NCBI RefSeq assembly: GCF_964656455.1
Contig: NC_135716.1
Span: 104,440,389-104,504,388 of the forward strand
Direction of reading: 5' to 3'
Source of the DNA: Halichoerus grypus
Lineage: Eukaryota; Chordata; Mammalia; Carnivora; Phocidae
DNA: 64,000 nucleotides
The position numbers and the translations under genes were made by a program. How positions within the stretch are numbered: position 1 is the stretch's first letter; each line of letters starts with the position of its first letter. This document shows positions 53,925 to 64,000 of this stretch, piece by piece. The notes under the pieces were generated by a model. It was not told the DNA's origin. It saw nothing but the letters and a program-made list of their open reading frames with translations, and ran no database searches.

Positions 53925-54525
53925 GGTGGGAAAAGGGACGAAAGAGGAGACAAGATATGACAAAGGATTTCAGATACATTCAGGTAGTAGAATTGACAGG
54001 ATTTGATGATGCAGTGGCTAGAGGAGAAGAGAAAAAGAGAGGGATCACAGATGACTCTAAGATCTCAGGTGTAAGCAATAAACCAGGCATTTGGTGGTGC
54101 CATTTATTGAGCTAAGAAAGACTGGTAGAGAAGCAAAACAAGTGTTAGAAAAGGCAAGGGTTTTGATTTAGCTGTCTTAAGTTGGACATGTCCAGTAGAC
54201 ATTTGAATGAGTCTAGAACTCAGGGGACTGAACATAAACATTTACAGGTCATCTGCACAAAAGCCATGAGAATGGACAAGGCAACCTGGAGGGACATTAT
54301 AAGAAAGAAAGAAGAAGGTCTGAGACTGATCTCTGACAGGTTAATGGAGGTGGATCCATCAAAGGAATCTGAGATGCTTTGGATGGTGAATTGGGGGAGA
54401 CATAAAGTATGATAACAGAAAATCCAAGGTGGAAGAGGGTTTTATAGAAAGGGGAGTTGTCAGTGTGTCAGATGCTGCTGAGAAATCAAACAACAGGAGT
54501 GAGTCAGCTCACCTACGCCACCTGA
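53925..54525 (-). repeat. L2, antisense, right part of the nested locus
   Basis: TAGAATTGACAGGATTTGAT, GGGATCACAGATGACTCTAA, TTTGGTGGTGCCATTTATTG, GTTGGACATGTCCAGTAGAC, TTCTGGA-like TCTAGAACTCAGGGGAC, CAGGTCATCTGCACAAAAGC and GTCAGATGCTGCTGAGAAAT continue antisense L2 ORF2. Together with 52955-53545 this is about 1.2 kb of one L2 copy. Confidence 0.9.
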
Positions 54526-56639
54526 TTCCAGGGACTCGAGGAAGCTCTCATCCCTTGAAGACCCTCCCACCCAATTCCCACATGGATGAAAATCTGCATT
54601 TAAGTCTTCATTCCTTTTTTATTTTTTTCTTTTTATTACATTCGAAGTCTCATGAGTGAAAAATCAAATTGAGTCATTTCTACCCTCTAGAAGGAGTAGG
54701 TTTGGGGTCATTTCTGGATACTGGAGATTTGACATAAAAGAAGAGAGAGAGAGAGATGAGTACAGGGTAGTGTGGGAAGAAAGGGTACTGTTAAAGTGGG
54801 GGAGAGAGTAAAGCAGAAATGATGGAAGACATCAAAGAGCAACTTAGCTACTTCACACTTATGCCTGGGGCCTGCTCACGGCACTGAGTCACTTCTATTT
54901 CAAAATGGTATTCTGGCTGACATTTGATTTGAGAAGTGAATATAAAATCTCCCTGACATCCTTTCAGGGTATAAGCAAATGCTCTCTTTATATATGATAC
55001 ACCATAGATAATGAAGTTCTTGGTGTACTCTCTTTACAGTCTTTATAACACCTTCCCTGAGGATGTATTAGGGATATAATTAAGGAAAAATCTCTTAACA
55101 TATAAACACCACATGATGCTACTATTTGAATAATGGAGATGTGGAGAATGAGAAAGACACACCAGGTGCCTTGCATCTTCAGACCAATGCACACCCAAAC
55201 TAGACCAACCCACAATGTTCAGGAGTGTGCATTTGCCACAAAGAAGGTTCCTTTCTTAGTTGGGTGCTGGATGGACTTGGATTCTAGCTGTACACTTGAG
55301 CTTAAACTTGTCATTGTCCACTTTATGCCCTCTTAATTCTTTGATCTTTCACAGACCCTGAGGGGAGAACAAAGCTGGAAAACTGAATGTTTCCAGTTAA
55401 ATGGGTCCCAAAAACCTTATGGTGGGGGGGTTAAGGGGGAGAGTAAAAATACCATTCATCAAAGTACTTACTTTTTTAAAAACCCTGCTTCCACATGTCT
55501 TTAGAGGAACAAAACAAAGGAAGTCAGCATCCTCTCCGTGACTTGTGGTTAGAAAAACAATGATGTTATGTAATAGATGTTTCTTAACAATATAAAATTC
55601 TACTCAGATGAATGAATGAATGTACGAACTAACAAATTAATGAATGAAAGAAGAAGGCACACCATATATTGATTCTTGATAGATTATTCCAGGCATACTC
55701 CCAATGGCTGTGATTCCTTCCAGACCCAGAACAGGGCATGAGATTGAGACAGATAGAATAAGAATGCAGGAAAAGCTACAAGGGGTAAAAACAAAGAAAC
55801 CTTGGCCCCTGTCATGGGGGTGACTATGTTCTGGACATTTGTCCTTGTGGAGTCTTTTAGGTAATCACAGCCAACTATTCTCAAACCCTGACTGAGGATG
55901 AAATTTCCCTGACTGAGCAAAAACGAGGCAGCTGATGGCCTCTGAAAGGAGGTATTTTTGAAAAGCAAGCATTTCCCCTCTGTGCAACAACCCCCTTCAG
56001 AGAAGGTTAGCATTCCTGCAGCGGCTCCAAACTGTCCAGGGAGACTCTCTGTTCCTGGAGTCTAAATAGGAACAATAAAGAGGAGAAAAGTCAATGAGAT
56101 TCCTTAAAAAAAAACAAAAACAAAAACAAAAACAAACAAACAAAAACTACTTTCGTTTGGAGCCTAAAGGATTGCGAAGAAATGGTGGTCGAGGCCTGTG
56201 AGAACAAAAGTGGTTTCTGGGGCCATGGGGCCCCAGGAAGTCAATAGCAGAGCCAGATTTTGATTTGGCTCTCAGGTTACTATGCCAAGCAGAAGTGCTT
56301 TCATTTTTATTTTTATTTTTTTGTTTTTAATTAACTAGTGGCATTTCCTATTAAAGCCCTACGTTGTTTCTAGATTGTCCAAACATCCAGCTTGTGGATG
56401 GGTCTGCCTCATGGAAACAGTACCTTGACAAGATTCCCTGACCAGAAGTGAGACTAATTTATCCTGTCCACAACCTTCTCCTTGTTCTTCTGTCACCTGC
56501 AAGAAAGAGTACACTCTACTGTCTCTACCATGTCCACCGATGAAAATTTGTCTGAAATTATCATTTGTCCCTAATACCTTAAAACAGAGCAGGGTAAAGA
56601 AAAGAGCAGAGGCACTAGGGTTATGTGTTAGGGTTTTTA
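54526..56639. other. mostly unique sequence, no gene seen
   Basis: A possible L2 scrap lies at about 54700-54835. An (AAAAC)n/(AAAC)n run lies at 56107-56149. ORFs such as 55684-56013 (109 aa, minus) match no known family. Confidence 0.45.
56107..56149. repeat. (AAAAC)n/(AAAC)n microsatellite
   Basis: An A-run followed by four or more AAAAC units and AAAC units, not attached to any SINE I can see. Confidence 0.88.
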
Positions 56640-56745
56640 TTTTCAGATCTTATTTATTTCTCACACCAACCTTTTTTAGACCCAATTTACAGAAAGGAAA
56701 CCAACTCAGAAATCTAAATAATTGCCCAGAGTTTCTCGGATCATA
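56640..56745 (-). repeat. MIR fragment, antisense (weak)
   Basis: ACAGAAAGGAAACCAACTCA, AAATCTAAATAATTGCCCAG and the preceding TTTCTCACACCAACC fit the antisense MIR core with heavy divergence. Confidence 0.45.
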
Positions 56746-57804
56746 ATAACATTCTAATTACCCTAAATGAAGCATCACTTTGCAAAGTTAAAAGTGACTG
56801 AGAAAGAGATACAAGGTTGGGTCCAAAGCCCCGGGCAATCAGTAGCTTTGATCAGCTCTATTTCTCCAGGTACTATTCACAGTGACAATAATAGCTGAGA
56901 ATCTGCCAACAACTTGGTCAACTTATAAAAACTGTCCATTTTTCCCCTAAAAAAAATTGTTAAAACTAAAAAAGCAACTCCCTGGCACCCACAAGCCTTC
57001 CCCCATTTGCTAAGTTCAAAATCCCATGGTTACCTTTTGTCTCATTCCAATATGCAAGGCCCTGCGCCCGGCCCCAGAGATCCTTGTCCAGAGAGATGTT
57101 ATTTTAAAGGCTGAGCTTTGCAGTCTCAGCAGTCTTGCCCTGGAATTGGGAACACTCTGTTCAACAGAAGTCCCTGGAGCTTCACCATCCAAACAAACAT
57201 GGGGCTCAGGATCACCTCCCCCATCTCAGAGGAGTGGGTCCAGAGAACGACGGAAACACAGCTGTCCTCCTACTGTCTTTCTTCAACACAGGATTTCCTC
57301 CCAGTGTTTCTGCATTTCAAATCTCTGATTCACTTAGAGAGAAAACTTAGTGGGGCCCCCCATTTGTCTTTAGCATCTTGCCCCTCCTGCTAGACAGAGG
57401 CAAACATGGGTTCAATGTGACATGAAGCAGCAGTGGTAGCCAGGGAGGGATGGAAGTGAGGATGCAGGGGTGAGGTGAGAGGAGTAAAATATCAGGGAGT
57501 GAGTGTCTGAGATCATCGTGAAAGACGAACCTAAAATCCACAAACCTAGGAACGGAGGTTCTCTCGGGTTACAAAGTCATGCTGTGTAGAAGCCTTACAC
57601 AAGCCCTGTGGTTGATGGCGAAACCACCCAGGTTTTAGAGCATTTACCTTCCATTCTCTTCCATCCTCTCCTATGAGCTGGACTTGTGGCCTGGTCCCCC
57701 AGCTCTTCATATCCCTGCAATCTTGGCCTGTCTTCTGGGGACCACCAGACCTCTCTCTCCTCCTCTCCTTTCCTTTCCCTTTTTGGTGAATTTATTCAAC
57801 ACCA
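56746..57804. other. unique sequence with overlapping chance ORFs
   Basis: All three forward frames stay open across 57135-57328 (ORFs 57026-57328, 57118-57393, 57135-57350). None encodes a motif I know. No repeat recognised. Confidence 0.45.
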
Positions 57805-57950
57805 TCTTTTTTTTTTCTTTTTAGTGAGAGTGAGAGAGAGAGAGCTTGAGCACGCGAGCACGGGAGTGGGGGGGTGGGGTGTTGAGGAAGGGCAGAGGGA
57901 GAGAACATTAAACAGACTACACACCCAGCACGGAGCTTGACTCAGGGCTT
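57805..57950 (-). mobile_element. Can-SINE fragment lacking its tRNA-like head
   Basis: Antisense T-run, GAGAGTGAGAGAGAGAGAGC, AGGGCAGAGGGAGAGAACAT, TACACACCCAGCACGGAGCT and TTGACTCAGGGCTT. It ends before the GAGCCACCCAGG head, so it is 5'-truncated. A G-rich GGGAGTGGGGGGGTGGGGTG tract is inside. Confidence 0.85.
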
Positions 57951-58223
57951 TCACACGCTGTCATTTCCCAGACCAGGGAAATCTGCATAAAACATCAATT
58001 AAGTTTTTAAAGCGATGGACCATATTTCTACAGATCACCTCTAAATTTAACCCCTGGATCAACAGGTAGGTTTTAGAGATTACAAAGTCTCCCACGAGAA
58101 TGTCTAAAGTGAAAAGATGATCCTAGTTGGGTGTACTCGGGGAGGTAAACCAAGCCTAAGACCAGCGCAGGCCACCACACTTTCATCTGCATTGTTGAGA
58201 TGAGTTTTAAAATTGTATAATGG
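57951..58223. other. unique sequence
   Basis: No gene or repeat recognised. Confidence 0.45.
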
Positions 58224-58417
58224 GGGGCACCTGGTGGCTCAGTTGTTAAGCGTCTGTCTTCAGCTCGGGTCATGATCCCAGGGTCCTGGGATCGAGCCCC
58301 GCATCAGGCTCCCTGCTCCATGGGAAGCCTGCTTCTCCCTCTCCCACTCCCCCTGCTTGTGTTCCTTCTCTCGCTGTGTCTCTCTCTGTCAAATAAATAA
58401 AATCTTTAAAAAAAATG
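58224..58417 (+). mobile_element. Can-SINE
   Basis: The head is GGGGCACCTGGTGGCTCAG, missing one G of the usual CTGGGTGG. Body is CTCCCACTCCCCCTGCTTGT. AAATTGTATAATGG (58210-58223) and AAATTGCACAATGG (58418-58431) flank it. Confidence 0.95.
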
Positions 58418-58431
58418 AAATTGCACAATGG

Positions 58432-59262
58432 AAGCCACACAGTAATTAGGTTCAGAAAGAGTGCAAGTTAATTAACAAACAATAAATCCATAACAAGGTA
58501 TTAAAAGAGACTCAGGGGCGTCCAGAATCATTAAGTTCAATGGCCAAAGGCAATTTCTGGGAACTGACTCAAAATATCCCTTTATAATGTGAGAAAAGAC
58601 CTGTTTTTATAAAAGAATAAAAGGCTAATGGGATAAGTGTGGTATCTCTCATTTCATGTGAGATGAGAGGGTCCAAGGAAGAGACAAATCAACTTGTCCC
58701 CATAGGAGCGATCAGGGTCACTAGGAAATATTAGGGCTTCTTGCAAGAAACAGCAAAGAGGACCCATTTTTAAATACTTTTTTTTTTCTCTTTGTAAATG
58801 ATGATTGATATTTTTGACTGATGATTAGGTCCAGGAATTAAAACTGTGGAACAGACTTGAAAGAGAGTTGGGTTGGAGACACAAACTCAACCTTTTGAGG
58901 ATGAGATACCAAGAGCTTCCTGGGGTATCATTGATATTCAGAAGAGACAGGGGCTCTTAGGAAGAACATTGGCTAGAGTCACCTTGACACTCTGACCCTG
59001 TCCGGGGGAAGCTTGTCTAGGGTTTAAAAAAAAAAAAAAAAGACAGGCGCCCAGTAGCTTTAAGGAGCCCAAAGCAGCGTGATACCTGTGGGGGAAGGAT
59101 TCTCTCCAGACTTGCTGAGAGAAATGTCATCACTAGGGAGAGCTGGATGATTACAGTGGCCACGGGTGGCAGCAAGAGGAGCTTCCCAGGCACAGGTGGT
59201 AGCCACATTGCCAATTAAGACCATGAGGTGAGAGGAGCTACAGTAAATAAGATTTCAAAAAT
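58432..59262. other. unique sequence, no gene seen
   Basis: No repeat or coding signal. A run of 16 A lies at 59026-59041 without an obvious SINE or LINE body. Confidence 0.45.
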
Positions 59263-59457
59263 CGGGCTGCCTGGGTGGCTCAGTCATTGAGCATCTGCCT
59301 TCGGCTCAGGTCATGATCCCAGGGTCCTGGGCTCGAGTCCCACATCGGGCTCCCTGCTTGGAGGGAAGCCTGCTTCTCCCTCTCCCACTCCCCCTGCTTG
59401 TGTTCCCTCTCTCGCTGTCTCTCTCTGTCAAATAAATAAATTCTTTTAAAAAAAAAA
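59263..59457 (+). mobile_element. Can-SINE with perfect 14-bp target-site duplication
   Basis: It has a CGGGCTGCCTGGGTGGCTCA head, CTCCCACTCCCCCTGCTTGT body and AAATAAATTCTTTTAAAA tail. AAGATTTCAAAAAT flanks it at 59249-59262 and 59458-59471. Confidence 0.97.
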
Positions 59458-59611
59458 AGATTTCAAAAATTATGTAAGAATGGATTTAAGCTTGCTGAAT
59501 GTAAAGATTGAAACTCAAGTTACTGTCGCTGCAGTAATTGCTTTTTGTATGAACTTAGATGCCAACATTGCATGTGCTGTACATATTCTGATTTTATTAA
59601 AATGTTGAATT

Positions 59612-59730
59612 GCAAAAAAAAATCACATCATCTGCAAATACAGTTTTTTCTTTCCCAATCTGTATATATTTTATTTCCTTTTCTTGTCTTATTGCGTATC
59701 ATGTTCATGTCATGTTCACTTCCTTCTGAA
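59612..59730 (-). repeat. L1 ORF2 fragment, antisense
   Basis: CACATCATCTGCAAATACAG, TTTCCCAATCTGTATATATT and TTATTTCCTTTTCTTGTCTT match antisense L1 ORF2. Only about 120 bp are left, with no poly(T), so it is an internal fragment. Confidence 0.75.
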
Positions 59731-60332
59731 CATCTTTAATGGCCATATCCTTATTGTTGTTTATTAATTACTAACTGTGAACAATTTGACTTAATTCAGT
59801 ATTATTTGATTTAATGTGTTTCTTTTAATTTAATGTGTTCATAAAGCTACTTTAATTACTGAGTTCCAGCAATTGTGGTAAACCAGAATCTCTGGGGTGA
59901 GTAATGCATCAGGGAAATGACAAATTGAAATGCTCATATTCCTGTGGGATCTACTTGGTCTAAATAGTGGCTGGGGAGGCACATTTGCAAGAGAAGTCCA
60001 GGTCTATAAGAAACATTTTGTATTCTATCAAGATAAATAATTGCTCATTTATTTATTCTAAATGGATATCTGATAATATTCACTTCCATTGATTCTGCAG
60101 ATGAAAACCCCACAACACAATGTCTCTGCTTTAAAAACAATTGAAAAAAGCACTTTCACTTATATAATAAAATTTACCTAAATTATATTCATATGAATAA
60201 AATGTTACATATCCACAGGCAACAATCAAAGTCAATATTTTCATAGTAGAGGAAGTGAGTGTTCTTAAAATCTAGCAAGATGTGGTATAGGCAATTGCTT
60301 AATTTGCTTTAACCTAGGACTACCTCTGTGGC

Positions 60333-60363
<31 letters not shown>

Positions 60364-61265
60364 CCAGTTTATAAACTTCACTATGGAGACTCTCTACACA
60401 GAGAACCCAACTAACTTTCTGCATCCTTCAACACTGTAAGTTAATGCCTATTTTTATACACCAGTAAAATGCACAAACTTTCTTTTCCTTAAGTGTAAAT
60501 ATTAATGAAGTTACTTTACTTCTTAAGGCGATATGCAAGACAGGACTTATGATAAATAACACAGTTGAAAAAATACATATAATTGTTAAGGAGAGTAGAG
60601 CTACTCTTGAAATCAGGCAAAGGGACGTAAATTGTGTTTCTTTCTCAAGGGGACGGATCTAGAAAGTCCTACTACCATCTCAAATAATCTACTTGCAAAT
60701 TTCAAAACAAAAGACAGGAGGAAATTACAGGCTGTCGCTTTTATTTACAACTCTCCTCCGACCACAGCCTGCCCTTACAGTGCTACATCTGAAACTAATC
60801 TGTGTGGGGAAGATCTCAGAGGGCTGGCGAACCAGCTGGCACATTGCTGCCCTAGCTGCCTATGGCACAGCTGCCAATAGGTATGGACTCGGGTCAAATA
60901 ACCCATAGCATCTACCTTGAAAGAATTATCATGCAGAGGATGGGCAGCAATGAGGGGAGGATGGGTGGGAGAAGGAGGAAATCATGAAAATGTATTTTTA
61001 CAATCCAAAATGCAATTGAAATTCCAGTCTTAATCAAAAACAGTAACAGGCTCTGCTAAATACCCACAAAAGCTTGCTAAAAATATGTGAAGTTCATCCA
61101 GAGTTCAAATCTCAGAATTATTTTTATTTCCCAGCTTAGGCTTATCAAAACTGCCATGAAGCTTTTAGTTGTTTTAGTGAGAAGATTGTCTGTGCAAATG
61201 GACTGAAATGTTATATCACAAAATGAAGCCAGAAGTGAAAGAAACTTGACAAATCTTTCCTTGTC
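59731..61265. other. unique AT-rich sequence, no gene seen
   Basis: No repeat is recognised apart from the (TG)n run at 60332-60361. ORFs at 60632-60908 lack support. Confidence 0.45.
60332..60361. repeat. (TG)n microsatellite
   Basis: About 15 perfect dinucleotides, likely polymorphic. Confidence 0.95.
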
Positions 61266-61267
61266 AT

Positions 61268-61660
61268 TTTACTGAAGGTTTAGAGCACTGAGTTTGGAGT
61301 CAGCGAACATGAATTTGAACTTACTGGCTTCCTGACAACTTCACAGAGCTCTGATTTCTTTTTTTTTTTTTAAGATTTTAATTTTTTATTTGACAGAGAG
61401 AGAGCAAGAGAGCACAAGCAGGGGGAGTGGCAGAGGAAGAAGGAGAAGCAGACTCCCCTCTGAGCAAGGCGCCCCATGCGGGCCTCAGTCCCAGGACCTG
61501 GGATCATGACCTGAGCCGAAGGCAGACACTTAACCGACTGAGCCACCCAGGCACCCCAAGCTTTGATTTCTTAATCTTTAAAATGAATTGTGCTCAGGTC
61601 GCCACACTGGCTGGAATAGGATAAAGGTAATAATTGCTTTCTTCCCACTGTTGTACGGCT
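61268..61660 (+). repeat. MIR split by a SINE
   Basis: GGTTTAGAGCACTGAGTTTG, GAGTCAGCGAACATGAATTT and TTCCTGACAACTTCACAGAG (61275-61350) resume at 61573 with AATCTTTAAAATGAATTGTG and GATAAAGGTAATAATTG, all in MIR order. Confidence 0.75.
61361..61558 (-). mobile_element. Can-SINE inside a MIR
   Basis: It runs from a T-run and AAGATTTTAATTTTTTATTT to CTGAGCCACCCAGGCACCCC. AGCTCTGATTTCTT (61347-61360) and AGCTTTGATTTCTT (61559-61572) flank it. Confidence 0.97.
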
Positions 61661-61709
61661 GGTTTGGATCCTATGTAAGCCCTCACTGTGGTCAGACTTA
61701 CACTTCTTG

Positions 61710-62270
61710 TATTCAACCTAAGAAGATGAAAACATGTCCACAAAAACCTGCACACAGATGTTTATAAGCAGCTTTACTCATAATTGCCAAAACTTGGAAG
61801 CAACTAAGATGTCCTTCAGTGGTGAGTGGATAAACCATAGTACATACAAACAATGGAATATTATTCAGCACTAAAAAGAAGTGAACTACAAGAAGACATG
61901 GAGGAATCTTAAATGCTAAGTGACAGAGCCAATCTGAAAAGACTACATATTGTATGATTCCAACCATATGACGTTCTGGAAAGGGCAAAACTATGAAGAA
62001 AATAACAAAATCGGTGGTTGCCAGGGATTTGGAGATGATTAGAAGGATGAATAGGAGGAGCACAGAAGGTTTTTAGGGCAATGAAAATACTCTGTATAAT
62101 ACTATAGTAATATATACGTGTCATTATATATTTGTCCAAATCCATAGGATACTCAACAGCAGAGTGAACCATAATATAAACTAGAGACCATGGATGATTA
62201 TGATGTGTCAATGTAGGTTCATCTATTGTAATAAATGTACTACTCTGATAGGGGAGGCTATGCATCTGTC
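61710..62270 (+). repeat. old L1 3' end
   Basis: TGTCCACAAAAACCTGCACA, ATAATTGCCAAAACTTGGAA, GATGTCCTTCAGTGGTGAGT, AATGGAATATTATTCAGCAC, GATTCCAACCATATGACGTT, TCGGTGGTTGCCAGGGATTT and TGTCAATGTAGGTTCATCTA are sense L1 ORF2 end and 3'UTR. The antisense ORFs at 61713-62265 are shadows of it. Confidence 0.92.
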
Positions 62271-62494
62271 AAGTAAGGGGTGTGCAGGAAACCTCTGTGC
62301 TTTCCCCTCAAATTCACTGTGAACAAATGGAAGTACTACTTCTAATTCTTTCAGACAATTCTATGGCTAAATCTGACTAACCTGAAAGTGAAAGGAATTG
62401 TCAAGCCTGAAGCTGGAATGCATTGTTGAATTCTCCTTGAACATGCATGCCATTTCATTTTCGTATAGTAAATGTCTAATGAGATTGTTACTAG

Positions 62495-62705
62495 TTATAG
62501 CTACCATTTATTTAGTGCTTATTATATGTCAGGCCCTGGGCAAAATTATTATTCAGACACTACAAAAATCCTATGAATTACTGTTTTTACACATTAGACA
62601 ATGAAGCTCAGACATGTTGAATAACTTGCCCAAGGTCGCCCAGCTAATAAGTGGTGAAGCCAGTGACTATTAGACTCAAAAGTCAGTGCTTTTAACCACT
62701 GTCCA
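62495..62705 (-). repeat. MIR, antisense, near full length
   Basis: CTACCATTTATTTAGTGCTT, ATTATATGTCAGGCCCTGGG, TTGAATAACTTGCCCAAGGT, CGCCCAGCTAATAAGTGGTG and AGTGCTTTTAACCACTGTCC follow antisense MIR in order. Confidence 0.9.
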
Positions 62706-63419
62706 CCTGTCTTTTTTTTTTTTTTTTAGGTATCAACTCACAGAAGAAAGAATAATGGCTTTCTCAGATTACATTTTAATTTGCATGCAATATGAAAACC
62801 GTTCTGTTAATTATCTTCATTGTCAGAAACATTATCTTTATGTGCTGAGACAGTTTGTGTTAATTTGTGTCAAAAGGAATAAATAATGGCAGCTTTGCTC
62901 AATGAAATATTATTTTCTGGTCACCAGTGTTCAGAAAGAACCCCTAGCAATTAACACCCAAACAAACGTACGAGAGTCATAAAGCTTCAGAAGAATTTGT
63001 AGACAAAAAGATTATGTTTGAAATTTAACCCACTGTCTCAGGGTTGGAAAGCATTTAAGACTTTAACTCCACATTAATTCAAACTCCAAATAAAGCACAC
63101 TAAAACAGAATTTCAAATTCAATAATAGACACAAATGATAAATAAATGAGAGTAACTATAAATAAAGAAAGCCCTCTTGTTTGGACTCCACTGTGTAGAA
63201 CTTGCTTATTATAGCCAGATGCCTCCAATCATCTGCATCTTTAATTTTTAAGAACAATTTATGCTGCACTATAAATAATTGACTGTAATGTTTGCTTGCT
63301 GAAGTGCCACCAGCTTGGTTATTCTTTTGGCACTTGTTTTCCTACTTCTCAGTCATTATTTTGCAGAGATATTCTGGGAAAGGTGCAGAAGGTCTAGCAT
63401 GGTCTCTGAGGATTGTAGT
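62706..63419. other. unique AT-rich sequence, no gene seen
   Basis: No repeat recognised. It contains octamer-like ATTTGCATGC (62778) and homeobox-like TAATTGA motifs near 63280. These are short and could be chance. Confidence 0.45.
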
Positions 63420-63424
63420 CCACA

Positions 63425-63720
63425 GTGCCAAACACTGACCATGGACCAATCAAGATAAAGACAGTCAAGAGTCAATCGGATTACGTGTCAAGGAGGCCAT
63501 TGGAAACTTTGACAAGAGGAATGTCACAGGAATAGTGGAAACCAGATGGGAAAGTTTTGGGAGTGGAGGAGGGCTGAGAAAGAAGAGTCAGGGAGTAGAG
63601 ACTACTCAGTTAATAATTTTGGCTGTCAGGACAAAGATTTGAGCATGTTAAAATTCCATGGAACAGAAGCCAGCGAAGAACAAGAATCAAAGGTAAAGGA
63701 GTAAGAGAAAAAGAGCTGAC
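63425..63720 (-). repeat. L2 ORF2 fragment, antisense
   Basis: GGAGGCCATTGGAAACTTTG, ACAAGAGGAATGTCACAGGA and AAACCAGATGGGAAAGTTTT fit the antisense L2 stretch 'GTCATTGGTGACCTTGACAAGAGCAGTTTC'. The following bases fade. Confidence 0.65.
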
Positions 63721-64000
63721 AGTTCCTGGTGTCCAAGGTGATGGGACGGACTGTTGCCTTTGGGGTTCTGGTGAAAACCCATTGCAGCTGGGGAAGCTTA
63801 TACGAAAAACTCTCTACTCCAGGGCAGAGGGAAAGAACACCTGACGGAGCTAGCATTACAACCGGGAAAGGGGTAGGAGCACTGGAAAGGTGACATCCCC
63901 AAGACCCAGGGACAGAGTACCTGCTGACAACCAAAGCTTAATCAGCAGAATGGAAAACTCCCCTCACCTCCCACTCAAGGTTGGCAAACATTGAGGAACA
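63721..64000. other. unresolved sequence at window end
   Basis: No gene is visible. The antisense ORF at 63626-63934 (102 aa) overlaps the L2 end and has no known motif. Confidence 0.4.

Noticed and set aside
59026..59041. Poly(A) of another retrocopy
   Set aside because: A run of 16 A follows GTCTAGGGTTT, but I find no recognisable retroelement or cDNA upstream and no clear target-site duplication.

Overview
This window is ordinary nuclear DNA of a carnivoran mammal, and I find no intact protein-coding gene, exon chain, rRNA, tRNA gene or CRISPR array in it. The best host evidence is about 28 copies of a tRNA-Lys-derived Can-SINE (SINEC), with a head close to GGGGCGCCTGGGTGGCTCAG, a (CT)n-rich body and an AATAAATAAAATCTTTAAAA tail. 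The body variants (CTCCCACTCCCCCTGCTTGTGTTCC and CTGCCTGCCGCTC types, described in pieces below) fit non-canid caniforms such as bears, seals or mustelids better than dog. That placement is an inference. Carnivore-type L1 3' ends are also present.

The only gene-derived sequence I recognise is a processed pseudogene of RPSA (ribosomal protein uS2, the 37/67-kDa laminin receptor) at about 44961-45973 on the minus strand. It has a 5'UTR remnant, a 3' poly(A), a 20-bp target-site duplication, an in-frame stop, a 19-bp deletion and a further frame disruption.

Layout. 1-5.7 kb: MIR and L2 relics, a diverged 107-bp tandem duplication, two SINEs. 5.7-10.8 kb: SINE-dense, including a SINE inserted in a SINE and a 22-bp palindrome beside another SINE. 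10.8-15.3 kb: a 41-bp tandem duplication, then long plus-strand L2 segments and an LTR-like piece. 15.3-18.9 kb: mostly unique, with a G-quadruplex motif and MIRs. 18.9-21.2 kb: an old L1 split by a composite of younger L1 pieces, and two SINEs. 21.2-25.2 kb: the longest largely repeat-poor stretch. 25.2-30.6 kb: an L2 cut into several pieces by L1, an unclassified element and SINEs, followed by L1, an MLT1-type LTR and more L2. 30.6-37.4 kb: unique DNA, L2, a SINE carrying a (CA)n run, and an old L1. 37.4-44.5 kb: a hAT-type MITE, MIRs and several L2s in both orientations. 44.5-49.2 kb: an L1 with a twin-priming-type 5' inversion that has collected four SINEs, a younger L1 and the RPSA pseudogene. 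49.2-64 kb: MIR-in-MIR, L1 tails, L2, a three-level L2/MIR/SINE nest at 53-54.5 kb, more SINEs and unique DNA.

No genes work together here, and I see no new biological system. What the window does offer is an unusually readable record of nested retrotransposition. The relative order of many insertions can be read from target-site duplications. Family names for the old repeats rest on recall of consensus features and should be confirmed by RepeatMasker/Dfam.
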